DNA of 60,000 nucleotides from Mesostigma viride (GCA_009746045.1 RPFO01000213.1:5844927-5904926); one strand, 5' to 3'; shown: positions 1-23,649, counted from the first letter of the stretch. The notes: generated from the letters alone by a model not told the origin. Translations and numbers: made by a program.

Positions 1-3000
1 TGTGTCCTTGTTTTTGGCATTATTGTGTCACTCTTGTGTCCTTGTTTTTGGCATTCTTGTGTCACTCTTGTGTCCTTGTTTTTGACATTCTTGTGTCACT
101 CTTGTGTCCTTGTTTTTGACATTCTTGTGTCACTCTTGTGTCCTTGTTTTTGACATTCTTGCGTCACTCTTGTGTCCTTGTTTTTGGCATTCTTGTGTCA
201 CTCTTGTGTCCTTGTTTTTGGCATTCTTGTGTCACTCGTGTCCTTGTTTTTGGCATTCTTGTGTCACTCTTGTGTCCTTGTTTTTGGCATTCTTGTGTCA
301 CTCTTGTGTCCTTGTTTTTGACATTCTTGTGTTACTCTTGTGTCCTTGTTTTTGGCATTCTTGTGTCACTCTTGTGTCCTTGTTTTTGGCATTCTTGTGT
401 CACTCTTGTGTCCTTGTTTTTGGCATTCTTGTGTCACTCTTGTGTCCTTGTTTTTGGCATTCTTGTGTCACTCTTGTGTCCTTGTTTTTGGCATTCTTGT
501 GTCACTCTTGTGTCCTTGTTTTTGGCATTCTTGTGTCACTCGTGTCCTTGTTTTTGGCATTCTTGTGTCACTCTTGTGTCCTTGTTTTTGACATTCTTGT
601 GAAATTTTGTGTCCTTGTTTTTGACATTCTTGTGTCACTCTTGTGTCCTTGTTTTTGACATTCTTGTGTCCTTGTTTTTGGCATTCTTGTGTCACTCTTG
701 TGTCCTTGTTTTTGGCATTCTTGTGTCACTCTTGTGTCCTTGTTTTTGACATTCTTGTGTCACTCTTGTGTCCTTGTTTTTGGCATTCTTGTGTCACTCT
801 TGTGTCCTTGTTTTTGACATTCTTGTGAAATTGTGTCCTTGTTTTTGACATTCTTGTGTCACTCTTGTGTCCTTGTTTTTGGCATTCTTGTGTCACTCTT
901 GTGTCCTTGTTTTTGGCATTCTTGTGTCACTCTGGTGTCCTTGTTTTTGACATTCTTGCGTCACTCTTGTGTCCTTGTTTTTGGCATTCTTGTGTCACTC
1001 TTGTGTCCTTGTTTTTGACATTCTTGCGTCACTCTTGTGTCCTTGTTTTTGACATTCTTGTGTCACTCTTGTGTCCTTGTTTTTGACATTCTTGTGTCAC
1101 TCTTGTGTCCTTGTTTTTGGCATTCTTGTGTCACTCTTGTGTCCTTGTTTTTGGCATTCTTGTGTCACTCTTGTGTCCTTGTTTTTGGCATTCTTGTGTC
1201 ACTCTTGTGTCCTTGTTTTTGGCATTCTTGTGTCACTCTTGTGTCCTTGTTTTTGGCATTCTTGTGTCACTCGTGTGTCCTTGTTTTTGACATTCTTGTG
1301 TCACTCTTGTGTCCTTGTTTTTGACATTCTTGCGTCACTCTTGTGTCCTTGTTTTTGGCATTATTGTGTCACTCTTGTGTCCTTGTTTTTGGCATTCTTG
1401 TGTCACTCTTGTGTCCTTGTTTTTGGCATTCTTGTGTCACTCTTGTGTCCTTGTTTTTGGCATTCTTGTGTCACTCGTGTGTCCTTGTTTTTGACATTCT
1501 TGTGTCACTCTTGTGTCCTTGTTTTTGACATTCTTGCGTCACTCTTGTGTCCTTGTTTTTGGCATTATTGTGTCACTCTTGTGTCCTTGTTTTTGGCATT
1601 CTTGTGTCACTCTTGTGTCCTTGTTTTTGACATTCTTGTGTCACTCTTGTGTCCTTGTTTTTGACATTCTTGTGTCACTCTTGTGTCCTTGTTTTTGACA
1701 TTCTTGCGTCACTCTTGTGTCCTTGTTTTTGGCATTCTTGTGTCACTCTTGTGTCCTTGTTTTTGGCATTCTTGTGTCACTCGTGTCCTTGTTTTTGGCA
1801 TTCTTGTGTCACTCTTGTGTCCTTGTTTTTGGCATTCTTGTGTCACTCTTGTGTCCTTGTTTTTGACATTCTTGTGTTACTCTTGTGTCCTTGTTTTTGG
1901 CATTCTTGTGTCACTCTTGTGTCCTTGTTTTTGGCATTCTTGTGTCACTCTTGTGTCCTTGTTTTTGGCATTCTTGTGTCACTCTTGTGTCCTTGTTTTT
2001 GGCATTCTTGTGTCACTCTTGTGTCCTTGTTTTTGGCATTCTTGTGTCACTCTTGTGTCCTTGTTTTTGGCATTCTTGTGTCACTCGTGTCCTTGTTTTT
2101 GGCATTCTTGTGTCACTCTTGTGTCCTTGTTTTTGACATTCTTGTGAAATTTTGTGTCCTTGTTTTTGACATTCTTGTGTCACTCTTGTGTCCTTGTTTT
2201 TGACATTCTTGTGTCCTTGTTTTTGGCATTCTTGTGTCACTCTTGTGTCCTTGTTTTTGGCATTCTTGTGTCACTCTTGTGTCCTTGTTTTTGACGTTCT
2301 TGTGTCACTCTTGTGTCCTTGTTTTTGGCATTCTTGTGTCACTCTTGTGTCCTTGTTTTTGACATTCTTGTGAAATTGTGTCCTTGTTTTTGACATTCTT
2401 GTGTCACTCTTGTGTCCTTGTTTTTGGCATTCTTGTGTCACTCTTGTGTCCTTGTTTTTGGCATTCTTGTGTCACTCTGGTGTCCTTGTTTTTGACATTC
2501 TTGCGTCACTCTTGTGTCCTTGTTTTTGGCATTCTTGTGTCACTCTTGTGTCCTTGTTTTTGACATTCTTGCGTCACTCTTGTGTCCTTGTTTTTGACAT
2601 TCTTGTGTCACTCTTGTGTCCTTGTTTTTGACATTCTTGTGTCACTCTTGTGTCCTTGTTTTTGGCATTCTTGTGTCACTCTTGTGTCCTTGTTTTTGGC
2701 ATTCTTGTGTCACTCTTGTGTCCTTGTTTTTGGCATTCTTGTGTCACTCTTGTGTCCTTGTTTTTGGCATTCTTGTGTCACTCTTGTGTCCTTGTTTTTG
2801 GCATTCTTGTGTCACTCGTGTGTCCTTGTTTTTGACATTCTTGTGTCACTCTTGTGTCCTTGTTTTTGACATTCTTGCGTCACTCTTGTGTCCTTGTTTT
2901 CGACATTCTTGTGTCACTCTTGTGTCCTTGTTTTTGGCATTCTTGTGTCCTTGTTTTTGGCAATCTTGTGTCACCCTTGTGTCCTTGTTTTTGACATTCT

Positions 3001-3378
3001 TGTGTCACTCTTGTGTCCTTGTTTTTGGCATTCTTGTGTCACTCTTGTGTCCTTGTTTTTGGCATTCTTGTGTCACTCTTGTGTCCTTGTTTTTGACATT
3101 CTTGTGTTACTCTTGTGTCCTTGTTTTTGGCATTCTTCTGTCACTCTTGTGTCCTTGTTTTTGACATTCTTGTGTCACTCGTGTGTCCTTGTTTTTGGCA
3201 TTCTTGTGTCACTCTTGTGTCCTTGTTTTTGGCATTCTTGTGTCACTCTTGTGTCCTTGTTTTTGGCATTCTTCTGTCACTCTCGTGTCCTTGTTTTTGG
3301 CATTCTTGTGTCACTCTTGTGTCCTTGTTTTTGGCATTCTTGTGTCACTCGTGTCCTTGTTTTTGGCATTCTTGTGAC
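1..3378. repeat. 34-bp minisatellite with 1,545-bp higher-order repeat
   Basis: About 100 copies of a 34-bp unit built around TGTCCTTGTTTTTGGCATTC, with recurrent variants (ggcatt/gacatt, tgtcac/cgtcac, short units lacking part of tgtcactct, and a gaaatt variant). The pattern of variants from about 1 to 1340 recurs at offset 1545 almost base for base (104-658 equals 1649-2203; one A/G difference near 2295), so a whole block was duplicated recently. The match breaks down near 2890. A shorter 204-bp (six-unit) duplication is visible at 1309-1700. All apparent open frames here are repeat artefacts. The array continues beyond the left edge. If P5CS is intact it lies in an intron or 5' of the visible exons. 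Confidence 0.97.
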
Positions 3379-3407
3379 ATTTTGTGGTGTCTCCTGCCCG
3401 CAGTCTG

Positions 3408-3508
3408 TGGTATCTCCTCGTATTTGTTTTTTATTTTGTATCTCCTCGTATATGTGTTTTAGTTTGCATATTCTCGTATTTGTGTTTTAGTTTGCATCTC
3501 CTCGTATC

Positions 3509-3546
<38 letters not shown>
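3408..3546. repeat. short ~29-bp tandem repeat ending in poly-T
   Basis: Four degenerate copies of a unit containing ctcctcgtatttgtgtttta are followed by an uninterrupted run of about 36 T (3511-3546). Between this and the first exon at 3903 I see only pyrimidine-rich intron sequence, including a (CCCCTT)n tract at 3756-3798. Confidence 0.8.
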
Positions 3547-3902
3547 CGCATCTCCGTTTTTGTTCTTATTTGGCATCTCGTGTGTTTTCTCCTCGCGTTT
3601 CTCACGGTCTGTTCGCCAGGCATGCGTACAAGATGCCATCCATTTCTGTTTCCTTCCTCGCCCATGTTATGGGTGGTCTTCTACCTAAATACAACACAGA
3701 GAGAAAGGAATGTTGTACTTCTAATATTGTAGTATGCATTAAAAGAATTCTCCCGCCCCCCCCCCCCCTTCCCCCTTCCCCTTCCCCTTCCCCTTCCCCA
3801 AACTTCTATGCCCGATATCGTTCTCTCTCATTCCAACGGCCGTCCCTGCAAATCTCTAACAGCCCTCTTTTCCATGTCCTCTCCGGCGTCGTCTGCCCCC
3901 AG

Positions 3903-6900
3903 GACGAGATCCTCCAAGTGAACGCCAAAGACGTGGAGGAGGCGGAGGCGGCCAGCCTGTCGCCCTCGCTGCTCAACCGGCTCAAGCTCAAGCCGGGAAA
4001 GATCGCGCAGCTGGCCGCTGGCATCCGCGCGATTGCTGCCATGGAGGAGCCCATCCAGGCACTGCTCTCCAAGACAGAGGTGTGTGTGTTGGGGGGGGAG
4101 GTTGTGGCAGATGCGGGGTGGGGGTGGGGCAGGGGGGGGCGGGATAGTGCCCTGTTGCTGTCACCATTGGTGCTGCCTTCGAATAGCAAGCGGTCATGTG
4201 GTGGCGGTAGTGGTCATGGTTGGGCGGGGGTTGGAGGGGGAAGGATGTGGGCGGGGGGCAGGGGGGGCGCTCTCTGTCATCTGCCTCTCAACACATTTTT
4301 TTTTCCCCCCCCAACCTGTACCTCCTGGTATGATTTACTGCCTGTACCTTCAGGGCTTATATCTCGCCCCCCGCCCCCGTCTCCCCCTGCACATTTCTCC
4401 AAATACTTCAAATTTAAATCCCTTCTATCCCCCCCTATGTTGCCCTCTCGTATTCCCCCCTAACCCAACGCCACGCCGTTTCCTTGCTCCTCACGTAATC
4501 CCTCATGCGTGTTATCCCTCCCTTTGGTTGCCCCTCTATGTCCCTGCCCCCAGGTGGCGGATGGCCTGGTCCTGGAGCAGCGCAGCGCACCCCTGGGTGT
4601 GCTACTGGTCATCTTTGAGTCGCGCCCAGACGCGCTGCCCCAAATCGCGGCGCTCGCGATCCGCTCGGGCAACGGTCTGCTGCTCAAGGGGGGGAAGGAA
4701 GCCACGAGATCCAATGCGTGCCTCTTCCAGGTGAGCGAATCAGCGCGTGCCTCTTCCAGGTGAGGGCTCCCCCCCAACCCCCACCCCCCAACCCACAAAA
4801 CAATTTTTTAAAAATAATATTATGCCTCTTCCAGGTGAGGTCGGCGTGCTCCGTGAGGCCCCAAGAAGGGCTCAAAATGGCTTGCAGTAGTCAGGCTGCC
4901 GAGCGAGTAGTAAGGCTTAGTAAGGCAGTAGCAAGGCTTAGAGAGGCTGCGGAACGAGGGAATCTCAAACATTTTATATTTCAGAGAATGGCTTAGTAAG
5001 GCTGCAGAATCTCTACCCCCCAAGGGGCCGCCATTGCGAATCGTCTCCATAGTGCTCTTCGAGGGTTGACCAGTTTCAGGGTGCATGCAGTGCAGTACAA
5101 AGTTGATCAGGCGTGGGAAGGAAGTGCGTACGTATACGTACTCCAACGCAGTTACATCGCACAAACACTCTGCCCGCGTGCACACCCGCCACATGCACAC
5201 ACCGGTCCTTGCAGACATCGTCTGGCAGCAAATGGGTGTCCTTGTAATCTCCTTCTCGTGCTTAAAACGTACTTAGAACATACTTAGAACACTTCAAAAT
5301 GTACTCACAACACTTGCCACGCAACGCGCCCACATGCCATGCCGCATGCGCGCAGATCATTGCGGACGTCGTCTCGCAGCACATGGGCGGCCCCGGCCTG
5401 CTGGCGCTGGTGGCGTCGCGCGAGGGCGTGGACGACCTGCTGACGCTGGACGACGTGATCGACCTGGTCATCCCGCGGGGCTCCAACGCGCTCGTCGCGC
5501 ACATACAGAAGAGCACACGCATCCCCGTGCTGGGCCACGCAGGTGAGGGGGGAGGAGGGGGCGGGCGGAAGAACAGTTGAGGGGGCTAAGGAAGAGTAGT
5601 TGAGGGGGAGCATGAGAACACGCGCGCCCCGGTGCTGGGACACGCAGGTGAGGGGGAGAAGAGTGCGGGCGAAAGAACGGACGGAAGAACAGTTGAGAAG
5701 GGGGGGAGGCATGAGAAGGGTTGAGGGGGGGGGGAGGTGTGTCCACATGGTCCACAGGAGATGTGGGGCGGAGAGGGGACGAAGCTTGCATGGGTTGCTG
5801 AGACAAGGGGGGTGAGGGGAAGAGAAGTGGGGTTGGGGAGGGGGACTCAAATATGGATGAGGGAATGTGCAATAGAAAGCGACAAGTTCGGAAACAAGGG
5901 GGAAGAAGTCACACATGCGTCTGCTGGGCCGTGGGGGCGAGGGGGGAAAAAGAAGTAGGCGTGGAGAAGCCTGCGGGGAACATTGGGGGATACGTAGAAC
6001 ACGCGCGTGTCGATGCTGGGCCCATGCAGGTGCTGGACTTGATGAAGGCTTCCAGAAGACTAGTTGAAGGGTTTATGGACGCCCCTGCTTGCGCACACGC
6101 TTTCCTCCCCACGCTGTCTCTTCACCAAGCAACCCAGGAAAGACCTGCCCCCAGCGCGCACTCCCACCGCCCACCCTCATGAAAACACATGACCCCCTCG
6201 CAACCCACAACCTTCATCACCAACAGCAACGTCCCGGCTCGAAACAAGAAACACTTGTCCATGACCTTCAATACCTCAAGTCTCTTCCCACCATTCAACC
6301 CCCGTCCACCCCATGGCCCCCCCTCCCTCGTGTGCAGATGGCGTGTGCCATGTGTTTGTGGACGACAAGTGCGACATGGCCATGGCCAAGCGCATCGCGC
6401 TGGACAGCAAGATGGACTACCCGGCCGCCTGCAACGCGCTCGAGTGCCTGCTAGTGCACCAGAACCTGGTCAGCGACGGGCGCCTGCAGCAGCTGATGAC
6501 GCACCTGACCAGCAACGGTAAGGTGCTACTGGTGGCAGGATCGGCTAGCATTATGATGTAGTCTTCTTGTCCATAGTACTGTATTGTGTTCATGTCCATG
6601 GCACTGTAGTATGTTCTAATCAATTGTACTATAGTATGTTCTTGGCTGGATATTTTATCACGTGATTGTGACGGGCGGCATCAGCAGCTCATGGCGTGCA
6701 ACGGCGAGGAAGGACCCTGCGTGCCATGATTGTCTGCTTTCAAACATAAACGCTAGGGTGCTACCAAGCGGTCGACAGCTCCATTTAACTGTAGTGTATT
6801 CTTGTCCACTGTAGCATAGTCGCATAGTACTGCGCCGGCAGGAGCGGATGGCGCAGCGGATGAGACATCAGACGTGGCTCATGGACAACGGAATCCGGCC

Positions 6901-9900
6901 GCTTGAGACGACGGGTGGCTCCCGTGAAGCCAAGTAGGATGGTCATAGTCACTATCATGGCCACTGTGGTGGTCACGATTAGAGCAATGGAATGCGGCCC
7001 CTTGAGAGGAAGGGCGGCCCCCGCAAAGCCTAGCTGTCATGGATGATCTCTGGGTCAAATCATGGAATGATCTCTTTTGGCATCTGCGGCCTCCTTGCTC
7101 ATACGGCACGGTCGTGTGATGGCTTGTCATGTACATATGCCGGCTATAAGTAAGTTATACGGCAGCTTGAGTATTCCCTGGAGAGGAACGTGTGACGTGC
7201 TTCCACACTAACGCCCCTTCCATCCCCCCCTTGCCCCCCGTGGCCCTTGCCCCCCTCGCCCCTTGCCCCCCTTGCCCCCCTTGCCCCTTGCCCCCCTTGC
7301 CCCTTGCCCCCCTTGCCCCCCTTGCCCCTTGCCCCCCTTGCCCCTTGCCCCCCTTGCCCCTTGCCCCCCTTGCCCCTTGCCCCCCTCGCCCCTTGCCCCC
7401 CTTGCCCCCCTTGCCCCTTGCCCCCTTGCCCCTTGCCCCCTCGCCCCTTGCCCCCTTGCCCCCCTTGCCCCTTGCCCCCTTGCCCCTTGCCCCCTTGCCC
7501 CTTGCCCCCCTTGCCCCTTGCCCCCCTTGCCCCTTGCCCCTTGCCCCCCTTGCCCCTTGCCCCCCTTGCCCCTTGCCCCCCTTGCCCCTTGCCCCCCTTG
7601 CCCCTTGCCCCCCTTGCCCTTTGCCCAGGCGTGACGGTCTTTGGTGGCCCCCGCGCCGCCAAGGAGCTCTCCCTCTCCCCTGCCCCAAAGCTGAAGCACG
7701 AGTACAGCGCGCCAGCCATGACGCTAGAGCTGGTCGCTGATACGCGCGCGGCCATTGACTACATCCATGCCAATGGCAGCGGCCACACGGATGGCATTGT
7801 CACGTCGGACGCAGCCACCGCCGAGCTGTTCTTGAACTCGGTTGACAGGTGAGGGGGGAAGGGGGGACTGGGTTGAAACTCATTTTCCACCCGGTCGACA
7901 GGTCAAGGGGGGTACTGTTTAGGGTTGAGGGGGTTTAACATGAGGGAGGATGGTTGCCTAGTTTCTGGTTGCCCCAGGGGCGAGCTGTTCCTCAACTCGG
8001 TCGACAGATGTGGGGGGGTGTTGCGTTTAATGGGATGTTATTAAGGGGGGATCAACGGCGCCAGGTCAAGGTGTTGTAACTCACAAGGAAGGGTGGATAC
8101 CTGGTTTCTGGTGGTCGCGGCCAAGCAGTTGTTGCATAAGTCGGTGGGCAGGCGAGGGGGGGTCTGTTAAGCAACTTAGCTTTTTTTTTTTTAAGCCTCT
8201 TTCTTACCTGCTACAATGCTAACATCAATTAGTAAATGCGTGCCTATGATGGGAAGGTCACGGTGATGGGAGAGCCATGCACGTTTCCCATAGGCGTACC
8301 ACTCCACGGGGTCGCAACGAAAGCCTGTCAAAGAGCAAACATTCCCTGTGTTTGCTGGTCTCCCTGCGGCTCGGTGTTGCGTTGAAAGGGAAGTACATGC
8401 CATGGCAATCCACTAACCAGCAAGAAGTTGCCGCGAGTTCTCCCACAGCCACCCACCCACCCATGGACCCCTAACAACTCCCGCCCCCTCCCCACCCCCC
8501 GCTTTCCTCCCCCCCTTCTTTACACCTGTCACCTGTCCACAAACCCACGTCTCCCAATGGCTCCACCCACCCACCCACCCTACACCGGTCACCTGTCACC
8601 AGTGCGTGCGTCTTCCACAACGCCAGCACCCGGTTCTCCGACGGCTTCCGGTTTGGCTTGGGCGCAGAGGTGAGCGCCCCACCTCTGAAAACCACTCGGG
8701 AAATGATGGTGCGGTTTTTTGTACTCTAATGTAATGCAGTTTTTAATACTACACCGTATACAACTAGTTACCTTCAAATATCGTGCCGTGTCATGACAAG
8801 CTTCCCGTTGCCGTGTCACTTCTTGGCTCATGCGACCCTCGATGGTGGGGACCTGCATTCGTATCATACTGTCACGCTGGTTATAATGCTGCGGAGATAA
8901 TGCTACATAGCGCTATTGTAAATACTCCAAGAAGAATTAGAAGCGGAGCAGAGCCTGCAGGGGGAATGTAGGAGGGCGACCGTGTCCCTAGGCATGCCCA
9001 AACACCATTTCTTGTTTGCTGCGCCCCCCAACGTGACTGTCGTGGCGGTGCGCATGTTTCCTAATCGGCCGTCTACCTCCCCCGGTGGTCTCGCTACTAA
9101 GACAAGCAATGCCATTTACACAAGCTTGCAGAGCTCACCCCTACGTCGATATTAGTCACCTTCATGCTGACCTTGCCAACATGTAACGTCGGTTCTGCGC
9201 TTGGCATGGAATCGCCCTGCCCTTCTCCTGCACTTTGGCCGTGCGCTCCACGCGGGCATTGGTCCTGAATGCCATGCTGTAGCCTCCAACACCTGCCCCA
9301 CCCATCTGCCCCCACCTACCCCACATCATCCTGCATGACATCACCGCACTCGAACCCCCCTTACTTGCTGGTCGTATCATGACCGTCATTGTTGATCACC
9401 ATGGTTGGACTTGTTGGCCCCTTGTTGACTTTTTGTTTGACAATCGGATGGCACAGGTGGGCATCAGCACGGGCCGCATTCACGCGCGTGGGCCGGTCGG
9501 GGTCAAGGGTCTGCTCACGACACGGTGGTACGTGCGCCAGATATGTTTGTTACATACCTGTCTGAAAGGTGGCACAGTGCTAGTCTTTGACGTTTGCCCT
9601 AGCATTTGGCATTCACACAGCAACACCAAGGAGACGCAGTGTGCTAGTGTTGCAATGACTTCCGACCGCCACGCCACAGAAGGTGCACATGTCACACTGG
9701 ATCCTACAACAGACAACTGGGTTGGTGCTTCACAGGGTTGGTGCGCCACGGCTCATTTCTTATTCGTACCTATGCCCAAGAAAGCTGACCATGCATGTGC
9801 ACAGCTGCGAATCTATGATACTGTTTCAGTACTTCGCGACATGCCTCCAGGCATGGTAGACAAGTACTTGCAAGCACATTCATCTGAGCGTCTGTGCTGG

Positions 9901-10293
9901 CTTGTGGAATACCATTCCACTTGCAAGCACAGTAAATTAATAGTAAGTAAGTACTTGCGTGTCATGCGCATGGGCATGCCACGGAGTACTATGTTAATCT
10001 CATTTAGAAAAATAATTACACGAAAGTTACAAATAGCGTCTGCATCATGCCCCAACCATGTAGTAACTAGAGGGGATATAATACACATCCGAGCTGTCCA
10101 GCAGTAAGCCAGCAAGTGCATGTATTCCATTTTGAGCCATCTTGCTAGAGGCAACCATTGTGAATAACCCATTCAATCATTACTTGGCTGCTTTGTTATG
10201 TCTTCCTTGTGCAGGTTGCTAACTGGCAATGGCCACATCGTCAACAAGGATGCAGACATTGTCTACACGCACAAGCCGCTCCCATTGGACTGA
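3903..10293 (+). CDS. P5CS: delta-1-pyrroline-5-carboxylate synthase, C-terminal gamma-glutamyl-phosphate reductase half (5' partial)
   Basis: Exons: 3903-4079, 4554-4730, 5356-5542, 6338-6517, 7629-7848, 8603-8669, 9457-9524, 10215-10293 (TGA 10291-10293). They sum to 1155 nt, 384 aa. The product reduces gamma-glutamyl phosphate to glutamate semialdehyde with NADPH in proline synthesis. Family signatures in order: [107 protein letters not shown] (catalytic Cys), [45 protein letters not shown]. The order and spacing match plant P5CS. The N-terminal glutamate kinase domain and start codon are not in view and should lie left of the minisatellite; a stand-alone reductase cannot be excluded. The usual TTRW reads TTRL because only the donor at 9525 keeps frame with the last exon. 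Confidence 0.93.
4744..4842 (+). repeat. two echoes of a P5CS donor junction
   Basis: The end of the second visible exon (TGCCTCTTCCAGGTGAG, donor GT at 4731) is repeated at 4749-4764 and 4822-4839 with the splice donor intact. These are candidate alternative donors, but both would shift the frame (exon lengths of 206 or 281 nt instead of 177). Confidence 0.85.
5619..6035 (+). repeat. echoes of the third P5CS exon end in its intron
   Basis: The exon end GTGCTGGGCCACGCAGGTGA (donor at 5543) is repeated at about 5619-5660 with its following G-rich intron start (a ~107-bp tandem duplication), and again more decayed at about 5998-6035 (cgatgctgggcccatgcagg). The rest of the intron is purine-rich, low-complexity DNA. 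Confidence 0.8.
6670..7034 (+). repeat. decayed exon-end echo and ~100-bp duplication in P5CS intron 4
   Basis: 6670-6706 (acgggcggcatcagcagctc...) resembles the end of the exon at 6475-6517. Segments 6888-6937 and 6989-7034 are ~100-bp-spaced diverged copies of each other (gaatccggccgcttgag / gaatgcggccccttgag). TAGTACTGTA-like motifs recur at 6570-6830. Confidence 0.5.
7230..7625. repeat. pyrimidine minisatellite at intron 3' end
   Basis: About 25 copies of a ~16-bp unit of the form cccccttgccccttg run directly into the acceptor AG at 7627-7628 of the next P5CS exon. The array therefore serves as, or has swallowed, the polypyrimidine tract. Confidence 0.93.
7885..8160 (+). repeat. three decayed echoes of an exon end in P5CS intron 5
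   Basis: The exon end GAGCTGTTCTTGAACTCGGT...GACAGGTGAGG (7824-7855) recurs at 7885-7907 (ggtcgacaggtcaagg), at 7977-8012 (the best copy: gagctgttcctcaactcggt, donor GT lost) and at about 8115-8160 (heavily decayed). The remainder up to 8602 is intron with a CCACC-rich 3' part. Confidence 0.8.
9942..10030 (+). repeat. dispersed ~90-bp hairpin repeat
   Basis: Contains GTCATGCGCATGGGCATGCC flanked by GTAAGTACTTGCG and ACGGAGTACTATG and ends in an AT-rich tail (aaaataattacacgaaagtt). Other copies are at 26015-26103 (+), 48527-48581 (-, right half) and 48784-48838 (-, left half). The core forms an imperfect stem (CGTGTCATGC / GCATGCCACG). Its class is not recognised; it may be a very short MITE or SINE end. 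It lies in the last P5CS intron. Confidence 0.75.
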
Positions 10294-12357
10294 GACTGGG
10301 ATTCAGCCAAGAATGTGTCGGGGCACCCGGGCCGAAGCGTGCTCGGGATCCCCCGAATGAGTTTTGCGTCATGGGTAGCTGTAATAGCCTCTTTCAATAA
10401 GTCACTGTGTGGACATAGTTGTCTCACTTAATGCACAACACCCTCATAAGGGGCGATGGCCCTTGTTTTTTTCCTGTTTACTGATGCAATAGGAAGCAGC
10501 TTGCAATAATAATAAGCCCTCTTGTCAGGACTGGCTTCGGATTCTATTTGTCATCACATCAGTGAATCGGCTAAAAACGTGCTTGTGTCAACAATGAGAC
10601 GAGTCCGAGGCTAGCTCCAAGCCCTGTGATCAAGAGCCTGTGCAACACGTGCAGAAAATGCCTGCAAAAGTGCAGACTCACCTGGATAGATGACAAGCTA
10701 GAAACCTTGATCGAAGCCCTCGCCAGGGGCATACATGTGGCCGACTATTAAGGGAGACAACTGTTAACAACTATAATTAAGCTGGTTGTCTCCTTGATAA
10801 TTAAGCCTGGCCACGTACGTTTACTCATGCATATGGTATGGCATCGCCACACATGCGTGCCCGGCCGGCTGCATGCCCTAACAAATTCATGAATGTGCAC
10901 GCGCCTCGATCCGTTGGGAGAGTCACATGTACGGCACAAATTAGTCACATCATGCATCCTTGACATCATGCATGGCCCGAAATTGAACATTCCCCGGTGA
11001 GTTTCGATTTAAGCCGATCTGTGGCCACTGGACCATGGGACAGCCCTGCTGCACCAGTTTGCTTTGCTATATGTTGAAGCTTCGCACGTACCACGGTATC
11101 AAGGAGACAACAAATTAAGGTATAGTTGCTAGACTCTCCCTGTGTGCAGTGAACAGCTAGCTGTGGCCCGCCTTTCAAGGCAAAGAGAAAAGGCGTGGGT
11201 CCCATGCCCCTGGCCGGCTAGCTTCTTGTACTGTCAAGGAGACAACCATGCAGCGCAGGCCCCTATATATCTTCTTTACTGATCGGCATCAAACAGGGAT
11301 GAAAGGTATACCTACTCAAAAGTTAATTCGTACCCGGCGTGACTCTAGCTCGATCCAACGAAGGCGCGTGCATGCATGGATGAATGAATGCAAATGAATC
11401 GCCCCCGCCAATAGCTGCATATCATTAGATGGGGATATCCGATTTCTGGCCTGCGCTAATTTGCCTCCTTGATATAATCCTCGATTTCATCCGAGCTAGC
11501 TAGCTATCTTCTACAGTAACATATACGCGGCTTCCTCGGTCGTCACGGCTTTCATATCCGATCAGACAACTGCGCTCTAGGGCCTCACATGCATGACATT
11601 GAATCTTCGACCTGGCCGGCCAGGATGCCTGGAGAACTATGTGACATACAGCACCGCTGGGCCTGCATGCGCATGACAAGTGTGTTTTCCCCGATTTGCA
11701 GTCAAGTGCAGACAAAACCCTACTCCTACGGCGTTGGATCGCCATGCATCCAGGAATAGTTGTCTCATTTAAAACAAAATGCAGACAACTACTCGATCCT
11801 GAAACACATACTAGTTTATTATTAAAAAACATAATGGAATATCATCATATGCGTATGTACCTCTCCCAAATATTGATTTCACAACAATAAGGTGTATCCT
11901 TGCCAGCTGACCATATGAGGGGCATGAAATGCACTCTGCAGCGCACTTGCTGGCTGGGCCAGCAATTAAGTTTCCATTCCAACCACAATGAAATGCCCTG
12001 CAAGTCCATAAAAGAACAGGCCATTAAGTTCAGCTGCAGACAGTGTAGCAAACAAATGTGTGCAGCTGGGCGTGCGACCGGGCAGCGACGTCACACTCTT
12101 TGTTGATCTTGGATTGCCATCTTGACTTCAGGTTGATTCACCATGTAGCTCTTCAGTGGGCCATACTGCCAAGAAGGAATAACCAACCCTGCTTGTGGAC
12201 TACAGTCCACTTATTTTCATCATCCGCAGCAGCACTCCCAGCCACACGCCTGAGACGCCTTCGCATGTCCGCACAGGAACGGAAACCGCTAGGTCAAACG
12301 GCGTATTTGTTACTAGATTGTGACTGGAATTCTTGATGTCTCAACCGTGGTGACAAC
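10294..12357. other. intergenic region between convergent P5CS and AP1G
   Basis: No gene seen. It is comparatively AT-rich, without the GC-rich exon style of the neighbours. It holds several copies, in both orientations, of the dispersed motif TTGTCTCCTTGATA (10786, 11098, 11236; degenerate at 11462) and the left part of the same family, TTTCTGGCCTGCGCT, at 11442. The 3' UTRs of both flanking genes must fall here, but no poly(A) signal could be assigned. Confidence 0.7.
10769..11126. repeat. imperfect 31-bp terminal inverted repeats bounding ~358 bp
   Basis: The left end (aactata...ttgtctccttgata, 10769-10799) and the reverse complement of the right end (11096-11126) share the outer 7 and inner 14 bases with mismatches between. 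No convincing target-site duplication is seen. It may be a small MITE, or two chance copies of a dispersed motif in opposite orientation. Confidence 0.45.

Positions 12358-23649
<11,292 letters not shown>

Noticed and set aside
104-3490. Many open frames of 60-200 codons (CHSCVLVFGILVSL type) in the first 3.5 kb
   Set aside because: They follow the 34-bp repeat in several frames at once; no start context or protein-like composition.
7144-7852. Gly/Lys/Gln- and Pro/Leu-rich long frames on both strands
   Set aside because: Translation of the intron minisatellite; the real exon is only 7629-7848.
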